NCBI GenBank assembly: GCA_015068245.1
Contig: SVKU01000001.1
Location: 186,001-250,000 of the forward strand
Length of the DNA stretch: 64,000 bases
Direction of reading: 5' to 3'
Origin: Oscillospiraceae bacterium
Lineage (GTDB): Bacteria > Bacillota > Clostridia > Oscillospirales > Oscillospiraceae
The position numbers and the translations under genes were made by a program. A model generated the notes under the pieces. The model was not told where the DNA came from and did not search any database. It saw only the letters and a program-made list of their open reading frames with translations. Positions 1-6,899 of the stretch are shown one piece after another (position 1 is the stretch's first letter; every line of letters begins with the position of its first letter).

Positions 1-225
1 ACACTTTCCACAGCCTGCACAAAGGTCAGTGTTTATTGAAGCCTTTTTCGAACCCATATAGACAGTTTTATGTCCCACTGAGTCAAATGATGAAACCAAA
101 TGGAGATTGGGCGCATCAACATCGCAATCCGCAAAAGCTTTGGCACCTGAAAAGCCAATGAAAGCAGCGGCAGTGGTAGTCTTGCCTGTACCGCCTTTAC
201 CGCTGAGTATAAGCAGTCTTTTCAT
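1..225 (-). CDS. MinD/ParA-like P-loop ATPase with ferredoxin domain (partial, runs off left edge)
   Basis: Only the first 75 codons lie in the window. They open with a deviant Walker A motif, SGKGGTGKTT, at residues 8-17, followed by an ADCDVDAPNLH stretch typical of the MinD/Mrp group, and reach the start of a ferredoxin motif (CAGCGKC) at the edge. The ATG overlaps the TGA of the upstream ATPase gene as ATGA, so the two are translationally coupled. Paired MinD-like ATPases carrying 4Fe-4S inserts next to NifX-like proteins are known from anaerobes and are usually linked to metal-cofactor or Fe-S handling; the exact substrate is unknown. The missing C-terminal part lies outside the window. 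Confidence 0.85.
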   Translation of the reverse strand, partial: MKRLLILSGKGGTGKTTTAAAFIGFSGAKAFADCDVDAPNLHLVSSFDSVGHKTVYMGSKKASINTDLCAGCGKC

Positions 226-1055
226 ATTTCGGCCTCCTCTTCAATGCGTTTAAGGAGGTCAGTGAACATACTAAAAACTCCGTTATCTTCCCGCACAGCA
301 ACTTTACCTGCGGAACACAGGGAAGCTGTTTGTTCACTGAATGGTATTCGCATCAGAATGTTAATGTTATTATCTTTACAAAACTGCTCAAGAGGTGCGT
401 AAGCTGAAGTTTCTTTATTAATGACAACACCACATCTTTTGCCAAGCAGAGTTACCAATTCATAAACCATTTTAAAATTGTGCAGTCCAAATGCAGTTGG
501 TTCCGCAACAATAACACAATAGTCTGAATCCATGACGCTCTCCATTACTGAACACCCACTGCCGGGCGGGCAATCAATTACAATAAGAGTGTCATTCTGG
601 TGCTGCAATGCCTGTGAAATCACTTTAACACCTGATGCCTCACCTGTATCAAGTATTCCGGTTACAACAGTTACATTCCCTGATACCCCTGTTTCAACAA
701 CACCAATGTGTTTTTTGTCCTCATATATTGCGTTTTCCGGGCAGAGCACTAAACAGCCTCCACAGCTGTGACAAAGCTGCGGGAAGAATCTTGGCTTGTC
801 CTTTATAAACAGGACTGAATTGAACTGACATACTTCTGCACATTTTCGACAGCCAATACACTTTTCAATGTTGAATCCGGGAATCATTGTGAAAACATCT
901 TCTGCAACTACATTCTGAGGCTTTAAAAAAAGATGACCATTTGGTTCCTCAACATCACAGTCGATATATGCAGCTTTAGACGATGCGGCAGCCAGATTGA
1001 CTGATACAAAGGTTTTGCCTGTACCGCCTTTTCCACTGAGAACAGCAAGCTTCAT
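222..1055 (-). CDS. MinD-like ATPase with inserted 2x[4Fe-4S] ferredoxin domain
   Basis: A 277-residue protein with a Walker A motif GKGGTGKT at residues 8-15 and a MinD-type IDCDVEEPN stretch near 31-39. A bacterial two-cluster ferredoxin domain is inserted after it, with cysteines at 66, 69, 72, 76 and 95, 98, 101, 105, enough for two 4Fe-4S clusters. A switch II type IDCPPGSG follows. The family (P-loop ATPases of the Mrp/NBP35/MinD superclass with ferredoxin) is thought to act in Fe-S or metal-cofactor assembly or transfer. It overlaps the NifX-like gene upstream (ATGA) and the second, similar ATPase downstream (ATGA), so all are read from one transcript. The two ATPases may act as a heterodimer, which is inference. 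Confidence 0.9.
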   Translation of the reverse strand: MKLAVLSGKGGTGKTFVSVNLAAASSKAAYIDCDVEEPNGHLFLKPQNVVAEDVFTMIPGFNIEKCIGCRKCAEVCQFNSVLFIKDKPRFFPQLCHSCGGCLVLCPENAIYEDKKHIGVVETGVSGNVTVVTGILDTGEASGVKVISQALQHQNDTLIVIDCPPGSGCSVMESVMDSDYCVIVAEPTAFGLHNFKMVYELVTLLGKRCGVVINKETSAYAPLEQFCKDNNINILMRIPFSEQTASLCSAGKVAVREDNGVFSMFTDLLKRIEEEAEI

Positions 1056-1408
1056 AAAATCCCTATATAACCTCCGTGAAATGATGTAAGCTCTTCCAGC
1101 TTACCGGCTTTAAACGCAGAAATATTATCATCTGCAAATTCATATGCAGACTTGAAAATCTGAATTTCCGCTGCTTTCATAACTTCCGCAGCGTTTTCAC
1201 CGCATCGCTTTGTGATCAGAACATCAGCTTCAGCGTCAACAACACACTGGGCAGCTTTCATACCTGCTCCCCCCTGTGCCTCTGCACCGGGATTGGGTAA
1301 AAAGCTTTGTTCTCCGGTTTCAGTATTACACACCAGAAACAATGGTGTTCTGCCAAAAGCAACACAAACACTCTTTTTATCGTCATCAACGGGAATTGCG
1401 ATTATCAC
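1052..1408 (-). CDS. NifX/NifB-C-terminal-like dinitrogenase Fe-Mo cofactor biosynthesis family protein
   Basis: A 118-residue single-domain protein of the NifX/NifY/VnfX/NifB C-terminal family. It starts MIIAIPVDDDKK, has the central glycine-rich GGAGMKAAQ segment and ends in the helix-turn region around KAGKLEEL. In nitrogen fixers this fold binds FeMo-cofactor precursors. In non-diazotrophic anaerobes the stand-alone copies usually lie beside MinD-like ATPases, as here, and their cargo is unknown. No nif structural genes are in the window, so nitrogen fixation should not be inferred. The gene overlaps both neighbours by 4 bp (ATGA). Confidence 0.88.
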   Translation of the reverse strand: MIIAIPVDDDKKSVCVAFGRTPLFLVCNTETGEQSFLPNPGAEAQGGAGMKAAQCVVDAEADVLITKRCGENAAEVMKAAEIQIFKSAYEFADDNISAFKAGKLEELTSFHGGYIGIL

Positions 1409-1776
1409 TGCATACCCTCCTTAATTTCACAGGCTCTTCGATGTTTTCTGCAGCCGCCGCAGGCACAGTATGTCTCTTCACCACTGCAAAGCTGATATTC
1501 TCCGCCTTCAATTCGCAATGTCAGCCCCATAACCAAAGCACGGGCAACTTTTCTTCTGGCATTGTTATAAATCTGCTGCGCAGTGGTTCTGGCGACTTTC
1601 ATATATTCACTGCACTGTTCCTGTGTAAAGCCTTCGTTATCAATGAGCCGTATAGATTCATATTCATCGACGGTCATAATAATGATTTCGTCAGACACCT
1701 CATCAGTATTAACAGGTGCAAACTGGTTGACTCTTGGCAGGCAGCATACTTTTCTGCATTTTCTGGGGCGCGGCAT
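1405..1776 (-). CDS. DUF134 family (UPF0251) DNA-binding regulator
   Basis: A 123-residue protein beginning MPRPRKCRKV, the hallmark of the DUF134/UPF0251 family. A sigma-70 region-4-like helix-turn-helix occupies roughly residues 40-95 (ESIRLIDNEGFTQEQC, then ARTTAQQIYNNARRKVA). The rest is cysteine-rich: two cysteines within the first dozen residues and a CACGGC cluster near the C terminus, so it may bind a metal or Fe-S cluster. It is the first gene of a four-gene overlapping operon with the NifX-like protein and two MinD-like ATPases. The three repeated sites around the promoter just upstream suggest that it regulates its own operon (inference). The start has GGAGG about 6 nt upstream. 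Confidence 0.88.
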   Translation of the reverse strand: MPRPRKCRKVCCLPRVNQFAPVNTDEVSDEIIIMTVDEYESIRLIDNEGFTQEQCSEYMKVARTTAQQIYNNARRKVARALVMGLTLRIEGGEYQLCSGEETYCACGGCRKHRRACEIKEGMQ

Positions 1777-1797
1777 AAGCGTCCCTCCTTCTGTTTA

Positions 1798-1865
1798 TGG
1801 CATATGTCACTTTAATTATACAAAATAATTGGCATATGTCAATAATAAAAATGACATATGCCAAT
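1798..1865 (-). promoter_or_regulatory. Promoter with three operator-like repeats for the DUF134 operon
   Basis: Read on the minus strand there is a consensus promoter: TTGACA (1837-1842), a 16-bp spacer and TATAAT (1815-1820). The 11-bp motif GGCATATGTCA occurs three times: at 1799-1809, at 1831-1841 overlapping the -35 box, and inverted at 1852-1862 upstream of it. The last two are extended as ATTGGCATATGTCA-type arms. Sites upstream of, over and downstream of the core promoter are what one expects for a repressor, most simply the DUF134 protein encoded next. Confidence 0.8.
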
Positions 1866-1868
1866 TAT

Positions 1869-3194
1869 TCAAATTACTACACTGATATTTTCGATACCGT
1901 AAATATCAAAAAGCTTTAAAGCTTCTTCTGTTACAACTTCTCCGGATACAACGATCGGTATAGCAGGAGGACAAGATACAGTAGGTGATGCACAAATCCT
2001 GCCAATTGAGTCTTTTGCATTGAGTATTTCCTGTTTTGAAAATACAGCATCACGAACGGACATTACTCTTTCACCATGTGGTATTGCCAAAGCGCCGTCA
2101 TCATTATACGGAAGCTTATTTTCACCCAAAGCGAACATCAGCTTATCAAAATCATTCATACTGTTTTCAACAGACACCATAAGGACTAAATAGTCGTTAT
2201 CAGCATACTCGCATTCAATGCAGTTTGCTCTTAAGGAATCTGCCAGATCTGAGCCTTTCATTCCAAAAGGAGCTTTAATGGTGAGTTTCAATGGATCGGA
2301 GTCAATAGTCTCCCAGCCGGCTCTATTAAGCTTTAGTCTTAAATCATCAAGCACATTCACAGTACTCCTAAGAGAATTGCGAAACTCACCTGCAAGATAG
2401 TCATTGCACATATCCAGTGATGCCAATATAAGATACGAAGGGCTGGTGGAGCCAAACAAACTCATAGCAGCCTTTGCATCGAGATTCATCAGGTTTTGTG
2501 ATTCCTTATGAATATGCAAATACGCTCCACCGGTTAGAACCGGAAGTGTCTTATGCGCAGAATCACAACAGATATCAGCACCAAGATCCATCGGATGTGA
2601 AGGTTCAGGCAAAAAATGCAGATACGCACCATGAGCATTATCAACGGCAAGAATCGTTCCGTACCGATGGCAAACATCAGCCATGGTTCTGATGTCCAGC
2701 ATTCCACCTAAATAGTCAGGACTTGTAAGATAAACAGCTGCAGGTGGTTCAGGCAGCGCAGCCAGTGTATTTTCAAGCGTTTCCGCAGAAATATGGCAGC
2801 TGCACAACGAATCAGACTTACTACCCGGCAACAGCCATACAATATTCAAATCAAGCAAAGCAGCAGCGTAAATAAAAGATTTATGTACGTTTCTGCCGGC
2901 CACAATAGTTGCGTTTCTGCCGGCCATCAATGCCAGATACAACATAGCACGAATACACTGACTGGAGCCTTCGGTAGAGTATAGAGTTTTTCCGGAACCA
3001 AAGAGTTTTGAAGCATTGACTTCACTTTCGTCTATGATGCCATTTGCTTCATACAAAGCGTCTGCACCTTTTATCTCGGTTATGTCAAAAGGTTCCGGCC
3101 CCAGAAAGGCATTTCCTTTATGACCCGGCATATGAAATCTTGTCATTTGTGCAGACCGATACTCAAATAAAAAATCAGCAATCGGTGTTCTCAT
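1869..3194 (-). CDS. Orn/Lys/Arg decarboxylase family PLP enzyme (short form)
   Basis: A 441-residue fold-type-I PLP enzyme of the ornithine/lysine/arginine decarboxylase group. The DNAHGAYLHF motif (PLP-binding Asp and His) and SAHKTLPVLTGGAYL, with the Schiff-base lysine, are both present. It lacks the N-terminal wing domain of long enterobacterial decarboxylases and matches the short Firmicutes form (B. subtilis SpeA/YaaO type). The likely reaction is decarboxylation of arginine or lysine to a polyamine precursor; the substrate cannot be told from motifs. Its ATG overlaps the TGA of the SCIFF maturase (ATGA), so it is translationally coupled to that gene. Confidence 0.88.
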   Translation of the reverse strand: MRTPIADFLFEYRSAQMTRFHMPGHKGNAFLGPEPFDITEIKGADALYEANGIIDESEVNASKLFGSGKTLYSTEGSSQCIRAMLYLALMAGRNATIVAGRNVHKSFIYAAALLDLNIVWLLPGSKSDSLCSCHISAETLENTLAALPEPPAAVYLTSPDYLGGMLDIRTMADVCHRYGTILAVDNAHGAYLHFLPEPSHPMDLGADICCDSAHKTLPVLTGGAYLHIHKESQNLMNLDAKAAMSLFGSTSPSYLILASLDMCNDYLAGEFRNSLRSTVNVLDDLRLKLNRAGWETIDSDPLKLTIKAPFGMKGSDLADSLRANCIECEYADNDYLVLMVSVENSMNDFDKLMFALGENKLPYNDDGALAIPHGERVMSVRDAVFSKQEILNAKDSIGRICASPTVSCPPAIPIVVSGEVVTEEALKLFDIYGIENISVVI

Positions 3195-4579
3195 TTTTCG
3201 TCAGCCATAGCAGACTGAGCAACTTTTATCATTATAGCACATTCGATGCGCTTGCGGAACAGTTCGCAACCTGCTTCATATACACCCTTAATGGATCCGG
3301 TAGCGTGGTATGCATTAGCAGCGCATCCACCGGAGCAGTACAATTTTGCCCAACAGTCTTTACATTCTTCCCTGGCGTAAGCGTTGCAGCTTCTGAATTC
3401 GTCACGAAGCTCATCATTGGTAACGCCATTCCAAACATCACCAAGCTTATAGCTTTCCTCACCGACAAACTGATGACAGGGATACAAATCTCCCCATGGA
3501 GTGACTGCCATGTACTCTGTTCCGCTTCCGCAGCCGGAGATGCGTTTGTAAATACAGGGGCCATTTGTCAGGTCAAGCATGTAGTGGTAGAAAGTAAATC
3601 CTTTGCCTTCTTTTTCACGTTTAAGCATTTCCTTTGCCAGAATTTCGTAGTGTTCCTTGACGATTTCAAGATCCTCTGCAGTAAGAGCAGAAGGATCATC
3701 GGGAGAACATACAACAGGTTCCATACTCAGTTCGGTAAACCCAAGGTCTGCCATATGGAAAACGTCTTTAGTGAAGTCGGGGTTTGCATGGGTAAAGGTG
3801 CCGCGCATATAATACTCTTTGCCCTCTCTGGCCTTAACGAGTTTCTGAAACTTGGGCACAATTCGGTCATAGCTTCCGTTACCTGCATAGTCAACACGGG
3901 TACGGTCATTGATTTCTTTGCGACCGTCAAGACTGAGGACTACGTTTGTCATTTCCTTATTTGCAAATTCGATAACATCGTCATCAATCAGCATGCCGTT
4001 CGTGGTGAGTGTGAATCTGAAATTCTTTCCTCTTTCCTTTTCCACACTGCGTGCATAGGCAACAAGCTGCTTGACAACTTCCCAGTTCATAAGCGGTTCG
4101 CCGCCAAAAAAGTCAACCTCAAGATTGGTTCGGGTTCCTGAATTGTCCATCAGAAAATCCAGTGCCTGTTTGCCAACTTCAAAGCTCATCAACGCCCTGT
4201 CACCATGGTATCTGCCCTGACTTGCAAAGCAATAAGAGCAGTTCAGGTTGCAGGTATGGGCAACATGGAGGCACAAAGCCTTGATTACATTGCCGGAACG
4301 TTCTTTGAATGTGCCGGCAAGATCAGCAAAAGAATCGGGAGTAAACAGCTTTCCCTGCTGTTCAAGATATGCAACATCTGCTATACAAAGGTTGATTTCT
4401 TCTTCTGTTACATCTTCCCTATCACTGTATTTATCCAAAATCTTCTCAACAATTTCCTCATGGTGATTATCCTTATACATCTCAATAATGTCATAAGCCA
4501 CCTCATCAACCACGTGAACCGAACCGGAGCAAGTGTCGAGCACAATATTGAAACCGTTGAGTTTATACTGATGAACCAT
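3191..4579 (-). CDS. scfB: Thioether cross-link-forming SCIFF peptide maturase (radical SAM/SPASM)
   Basis: A 462-residue radical SAM enzyme. The cluster-binding CxxxCxxC motif (CNLNCSYC) is at residues 110-117 and is followed by a glycine-rich FFGGEP motif. The C-terminal SPASM domain carries auxiliary-cluster cysteines (GCGSGTEYMAV, YPCHQF, CKDCWAKLYCSGGC, AGCELF). An N-terminal RRE-like segment precedes the core. This is the SCIFF maturase family, which links Cys sulfur to a neighbouring residue of the SCIFF peptide, encoded just upstream. I start at MVHQYKLNG because AGGAGG lies 8 nt upstream; the ATG 24 nt earlier has no such site. Confidence 0.94.
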   Translation of the reverse strand: MVHQYKLNGFNIVLDTCSGSVHVVDEVAYDIIEMYKDNHHEEIVEKILDKYSDREDVTEEEINLCIADVAYLEQQGKLFTPDSFADLAGTFKERSGNVIKALCLHVAHTCNLNCSYCFASQGRYHGDRALMSFEVGKQALDFLMDNSGTRTNLEVDFFGGEPLMNWEVVKQLVAYARSVEKERGKNFRFTLTTNGMLIDDDVIEFANKEMTNVVLSLDGRKEINDRTRVDYAGNGSYDRIVPKFQKLVKAREGKEYYMRGTFTHANPDFTKDVFHMADLGFTELSMEPVVCSPDDPSALTAEDLEIVKEHYEILAKEMLKREKEGKGFTFYHYMLDLTNGPCIYKRISGCGSGTEYMAVTPWGDLYPCHQFVGEESYKLGDVWNGVTNDELRDEFRSCNAYAREECKDCWAKLYCSGGCAANAYHATGSIKGVYEAGCELFRKRIECAIMIKVAQSAMADEK

Positions 4580-4605
4580 CGGATTATCCTCCTGTTTACA
4601 CAAAG

Positions 4606-4634
4606 AAAAGGTGCAACTGACGGCTGCACCTTTT
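4606..4634 (-). terminator. Attenuator-like hairpin between SCIFF peptide and maturase
   Basis: A perfect 10-bp stem (AAAAGGTGCA at 4606-4615 and its complement at 4625-4634, 9-nt loop) followed on the minus strand by a U-rich stretch. It lies between the SCIFF stop codon and the maturase ribosome-binding site. It would act as a partial terminator, giving more short peptide transcript than enzyme transcript, an arrangement common in peptide-maturase operons. Confidence 0.7.
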
Positions 4635-4650
4635 CCAGTAATAGATTATC

Positions 4651-4800
4651 TTACTTGTTGGTGTTTTCGCACTGCTGGTTAGCAACACCGCAGCTGGTCT
4701 TGCAAGCGGACTGGCAAGAAGTCTGGCATTCACCGCAGCCACCGTTCTTAGCGCTTTCACACATATTTCTGGTTTCGAGGGTTTTAATTCTTTCCATCAT
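4651..4800 (-). CDS. scfA: SCIFF ranthipeptide precursor (six-cysteine peptide)
   Basis: A 49-residue peptide ending CGECQTSCQSACKTSC and then GVANQQCEN, the near-invariant SCIFF signature. The N-terminal ERIKTLETRN is the conserved leader. The family is the substrate of the maturase encoded 72 bp downstream and is found almost throughout Clostridia; its biological role is unsettled. Two adjacent ATGs are possible (4800 and 4797); GGAG lies 5 and 8 nt upstream respectively. An extra cysteine about 13 residues from the N terminus gives seven cysteines in total instead of six. Confidence 0.93.
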   Translation of the reverse strand: MMERIKTLETRNMCESAKNGGCGECQTSCQSACKTSCGVANQQCENTNK

Positions 4801-4867
4801 TATAACTCCATTCGATTTGATTCTTGTTAGCGACCGGGACCAATCCACAGTCGGTTTTTCTTCCTAT

Positions 4868-4896
4868 AAGTTATCATATCACAAGCTTTAAGTCAA
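4868..4896 (-). promoter_or_regulatory. Possible promoter of SCIFF operon
   Basis: On the minus strand TTGACT (4891-4896) and TAACTT (4868-4873) are separated by 17 bp, about 70 nt upstream of the SCIFF start. The -10 box is a weak match, so the position is tentative. Confidence 0.4.
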
Positions 4897-4933
4897 GATA
4901 TGGAACTGTCATTTATTCAATATCAAAATCAGA

Positions 4934-4962
4934 TTATATTCTTCCCGCTTTTTGCATATAGT
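4934..4962 (+). promoter_or_regulatory. Sigma-E-like sporulation promoter of spoIIID
   Basis: TTATATT (4934-4940), a 14-bp spacer and CATATAGT (4955-4962) fit the B. subtilis sigma-E pattern (kmATATT, N14-15, CATACAnT) with one clear mismatch in the -10 box. It sits about 30 nt upstream of the proposed spoIIID start, and spoIIID is a known sigma-E target. Confidence 0.6.
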
Positions 4963-4991
4963 CTAACGAAGAAGCTTTGGGAGTGGTGTTA

Positions 4992-5240
4992 TTGAACGCA
5001 AGCATAGAGCAGCGAGCAATGGATCTTGCAGCGTACATAATTGAGAACAGAACAACAGTCCGAGCTGCAGCAGCCCATTTCGGTATCAGCAAATCTACGG
5101 TGCACAAGGATATTTCTGACAGGCTTAAATACATCAATAAGCCAATGTATATACAAGTTAAGGAAATACTGGAAATAAACAAAGCCGAGCGCCATCTTAG
5201 AGGTGGTATTGCAACAAGAAAGAAATACAAGGGTGAATAG
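4992..5240 (+). CDS. spoIIID: Sporulation transcriptional regulator SpoIIID
   Basis: The protein contains TVRAAAAHFGISKSTVHKDI, the characteristic helix-turn-helix of SpoIIID, followed by VKEILEINKAERHLRGG, which is nearly identical in the family. From the TTG at 4992 it is 82 residues, close to the usual 85-95. This start has GGGAG 8 nt upstream; an in-frame TTG at 4977 would place that site inside the gene. SpoIIID acts in the mother cell after engulfment, downstream of sigma-E, and switches the programme toward sigma-K. Its presence is good evidence that the organism can sporulate. It stands alone and is followed by a strong terminator. Confidence 0.93.
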   Translation: MNASIEQRAMDLAAYIIENRTTVRAAAAHFGISKSTVHKDISDRLKYINKPMYIQVKEILEINKAERHLRGGIATRKKYKGE

Positions 5241-5242
5241 AA

Positions 5243-5275
5243 AAGTGCCATCGCAATTGATTTGCGATGGCACTT
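5243..5275. terminator. Bidirectional hairpin between spoIIID and DUF1540 gene
   Basis: A perfect 14-bp stem (AAGTGCCATCGCAA at 5243-5256, complement at 5262-5275) with a 5-nt loop lies between two converging genes and can serve both. Confidence 0.85.
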
Positions 5276-5280
5276 AAAGT

Positions 5281-5457
5281 TTACTTCCTCTCGAAGCTCA
5301 TGCAATCGGTGCACTGCTTGACCTGAGGGTCAGCTTCATGAGTACCTACAAGGATCTTGCTAAGAGTGCAGTAGTTTTCCTTATCACTGTGGTATGCGCA
5401 CTGATGCACAGTACATTCGATGTTGCGGTTTTCACCGCAGTTGCAGCTAATGTCCAT
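5281..5457 (-). CDS. DUF1540 domain-containing small Cys-rich protein
   Basis: A 58-residue protein with eight cysteines in a pattern typical of DUF1540 (ISCNCGENRNIEC, HQCAYH, YCTLSKILVGTHEA, KQCTDCMSF). The family is widespread in spore-forming Firmicutes and is thought to bind metal; its function is not known. The start at MDISCNC is chosen because GGAGG lies 8 nt upstream. It converges with spoIIID and shares a hairpin terminator with it. Confidence 0.85.
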   Translation of the reverse strand: MDISCNCGENRNIECTVHQCAYHSDKENYCTLSKILVGTHEADPQVKQCTDCMSFERK

Positions 5458-5540
5458 TATTAATACCTCCAAAAGATAATGGCAAACGACAATTTACCTG
5501 TTATAGTTTGCTCATTAATCGCAAAGGTATTCATAACTGC

Positions 5541-6005
5541 TTACTTAATACTGTCAATATAGTCAAGCATATTCTGCGCATCATTGTCAGGCTTGACCTT
5601 CATGTCAATTTTTTCAATTAACCCGTTTTCGTCAATAAGAAAAGTGGAGCGAACAACACCCATGGAAACCTTACCGTAATTCTTTTTCTCCTGCCACACT
5701 CCGTAAGACTGTATTGCAATCAGTTCCGGATCTGAAAGCAGAATAAACGGCAGTTCATACTTCGCAGCAAACTTCTGATGAGATGCCTGTGAATCCTTAC
5801 TTATACCGATAACAACAGTGTTTCTCTTTGCAAACTCAGGAAAAAGTGCTGCATAAGCCTGTGCCTGACGAGTGCATCCGGGAGTATTGTCACGAGGATA
5901 GAAATATAAAATAACCTTTTTACCTGCAAAATCTGAAAGACTGACAGCGTTGCCGTCTTTATCAAAAAGGGTAAACTCGGGTGCTTTTGTGTTTATCTCA
6001 GGCAT
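5541..6005 (-). CDS. bcp: Thioredoxin-dependent thiol peroxidase (BCP/PrxQ-type peroxiredoxin)
   Basis: A 154-residue AhpC/TSA-fold protein. The peroxidatic cysteine lies in YFYPRDNTPGCTRQA. The E. coli BCP resolving cysteine five residues later (TPGCTxExC) is not present here, as the chain reads CTRQAQAYA, so this is either a 1-Cys form or uses a different resolving thiol. It reduces hydroperoxides with thioredoxin-type donors in the cytoplasm. GGAGG precedes the ATG. It is a single gene between DUF1540 and yebC. Confidence 0.92.
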   Translation of the reverse strand: MPEINTKAPEFTLFDKDGNAVSLSDFAGKKVILYFYPRDNTPGCTRQAQAYAALFPEFAKRNTVVIGISKDSQASHQKFAAKYELPFILLSDPELIAIQSYGVWQEKKNYGKVSMGVVRSTFLIDENGLIEKIDMKVKPDNDAQNMLDYIDSIK

Positions 6006-6076
6006 AGTATTACCTCCGATGTTTTTTCTTTATTCTACCGCAAAAATGGTAAAAGTAAAGTGATGTGGTCACAAAA

Positions 6077-6102
6077 AAAGGCTGCCAAAATGACAGCCTT
6101 TT
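6077..6102 (-). terminator. Rho-independent terminator of yebC
   Basis: A stem AAAGGCTG/CAGCCTTT followed on the minus strand by a run of seven T, directly after the yebC stop codon. Confidence 0.85.
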
Positions 6103-6111
6103 ATTAAATAA

Positions 6112-6843
6112 TTATTCGTCCCAGTTGTGCCAGACGTTCTGAACGTCGTCGTTATCCTCGAGCATATCAACCAGCTTCTGCATGTTCTTGATATCGTCTT
6201 CGTTGGACAGTTCAACGTAGTTCTGGGGAACCTGCTCAACCTGAGCGGAAACAAAGGTATAACCCTTTTCGGTCAGGGCAGCGGAAACAGCGTTGAAGTC
6301 AGCGGGATCGGTGTAGATGGTGAATACGGTTTCTTCAGCCTCGAAGTCGGCAGCGCCGCAATCGAGAGCGTCCATCATGACAGCGTCTTCTTCGTATTCT
6401 TCTTCCTCATTATCGATTACGATAACGCCCTTTTCGTCAAAGGACCAGGCAACACAGCCGGAAGCGCCGAGACCTTTGCCGTACTTATCGAAATAATGAC
6501 GCATTTCGGAAGCTGTACGGTTACGATTATCGGTCATGGTTTCAACAATAACAGCAACGCCGTTGGGGCCGTAGCCTTCGTAGGTAATGCTTTCGTAGCT
6601 GGAGGTATCACCGGAACCGAGACCTTTTTCGATGGCTCTCTTGATGTTGTCGTTGGGCATGTTGGCAGCCTTGGCTTTAACGACTACAGTAGCCAGTCTG
6701 GAGTTATTGTTGGGGTCACCGCTGCCGCCTTCTTTAACAGCAACAATGATCTCACGGGCAATCTTTGTAAAAGCCTGAGCTCTTTTGGCGTCCTGTGCGC
6801 CCTTAGTTTTCTGAATATTATGCCATTTGGAATGACCGGACAT
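6112..6843 (-). CDS. yebC: YebC/PmpR family protein
   Basis: A 243-residue protein beginning MSGHSKWHNIQKTKGAQDAK, the invariant start of the YebC family, of standard length (about 240). The family was annotated as a DNA-binding regulator; recent work on YebC/YeeI/TACO1 indicates a role in translation of proline-rich or other difficult stretches. The C-terminal third is rich in acidic residues, as usual. It is monocistronic with its own terminator. Confidence 0.95.
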   Translation of the reverse strand: MSGHSKWHNIQKTKGAQDAKRAQAFTKIAREIIVAVKEGGSGDPNNNSRLATVVVKAKAANMPNDNIKRAIEKGLGSGDTSSYESITYEGYGPNGVAVIVETMTDNRNRTASEMRHYFDKYGKGLGASGCVAWSFDEKGVIVIDNEEEEYEEDAVMMDALDCGAADFEAEETVFTIYTDPADFNAVSAALTEKGYTFVSAQVEQVPQNYVELSNEDDIKNMQKLVDMLEDNDDVQNVWHNWDE

Positions 6844-6899
6844 TATATTTCAACCCTTTCTGAGCAATTTTCGCAATATATTTTAGCATATATAACGCA

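Noticed and set aside
3044-4141. 365-residue plus-strand frame opposite the SCIFF maturase
   Set aside because: Shadow of the radical SAM gene; no ribosome-binding site or family motif, low-quality composition.
4977-4991. Longer spoIIID reading from the first TTG
   Set aside because: It would place the GGGAG ribosome-binding site inside the coding region; the TTG at 4992 is better spaced and fits family length.
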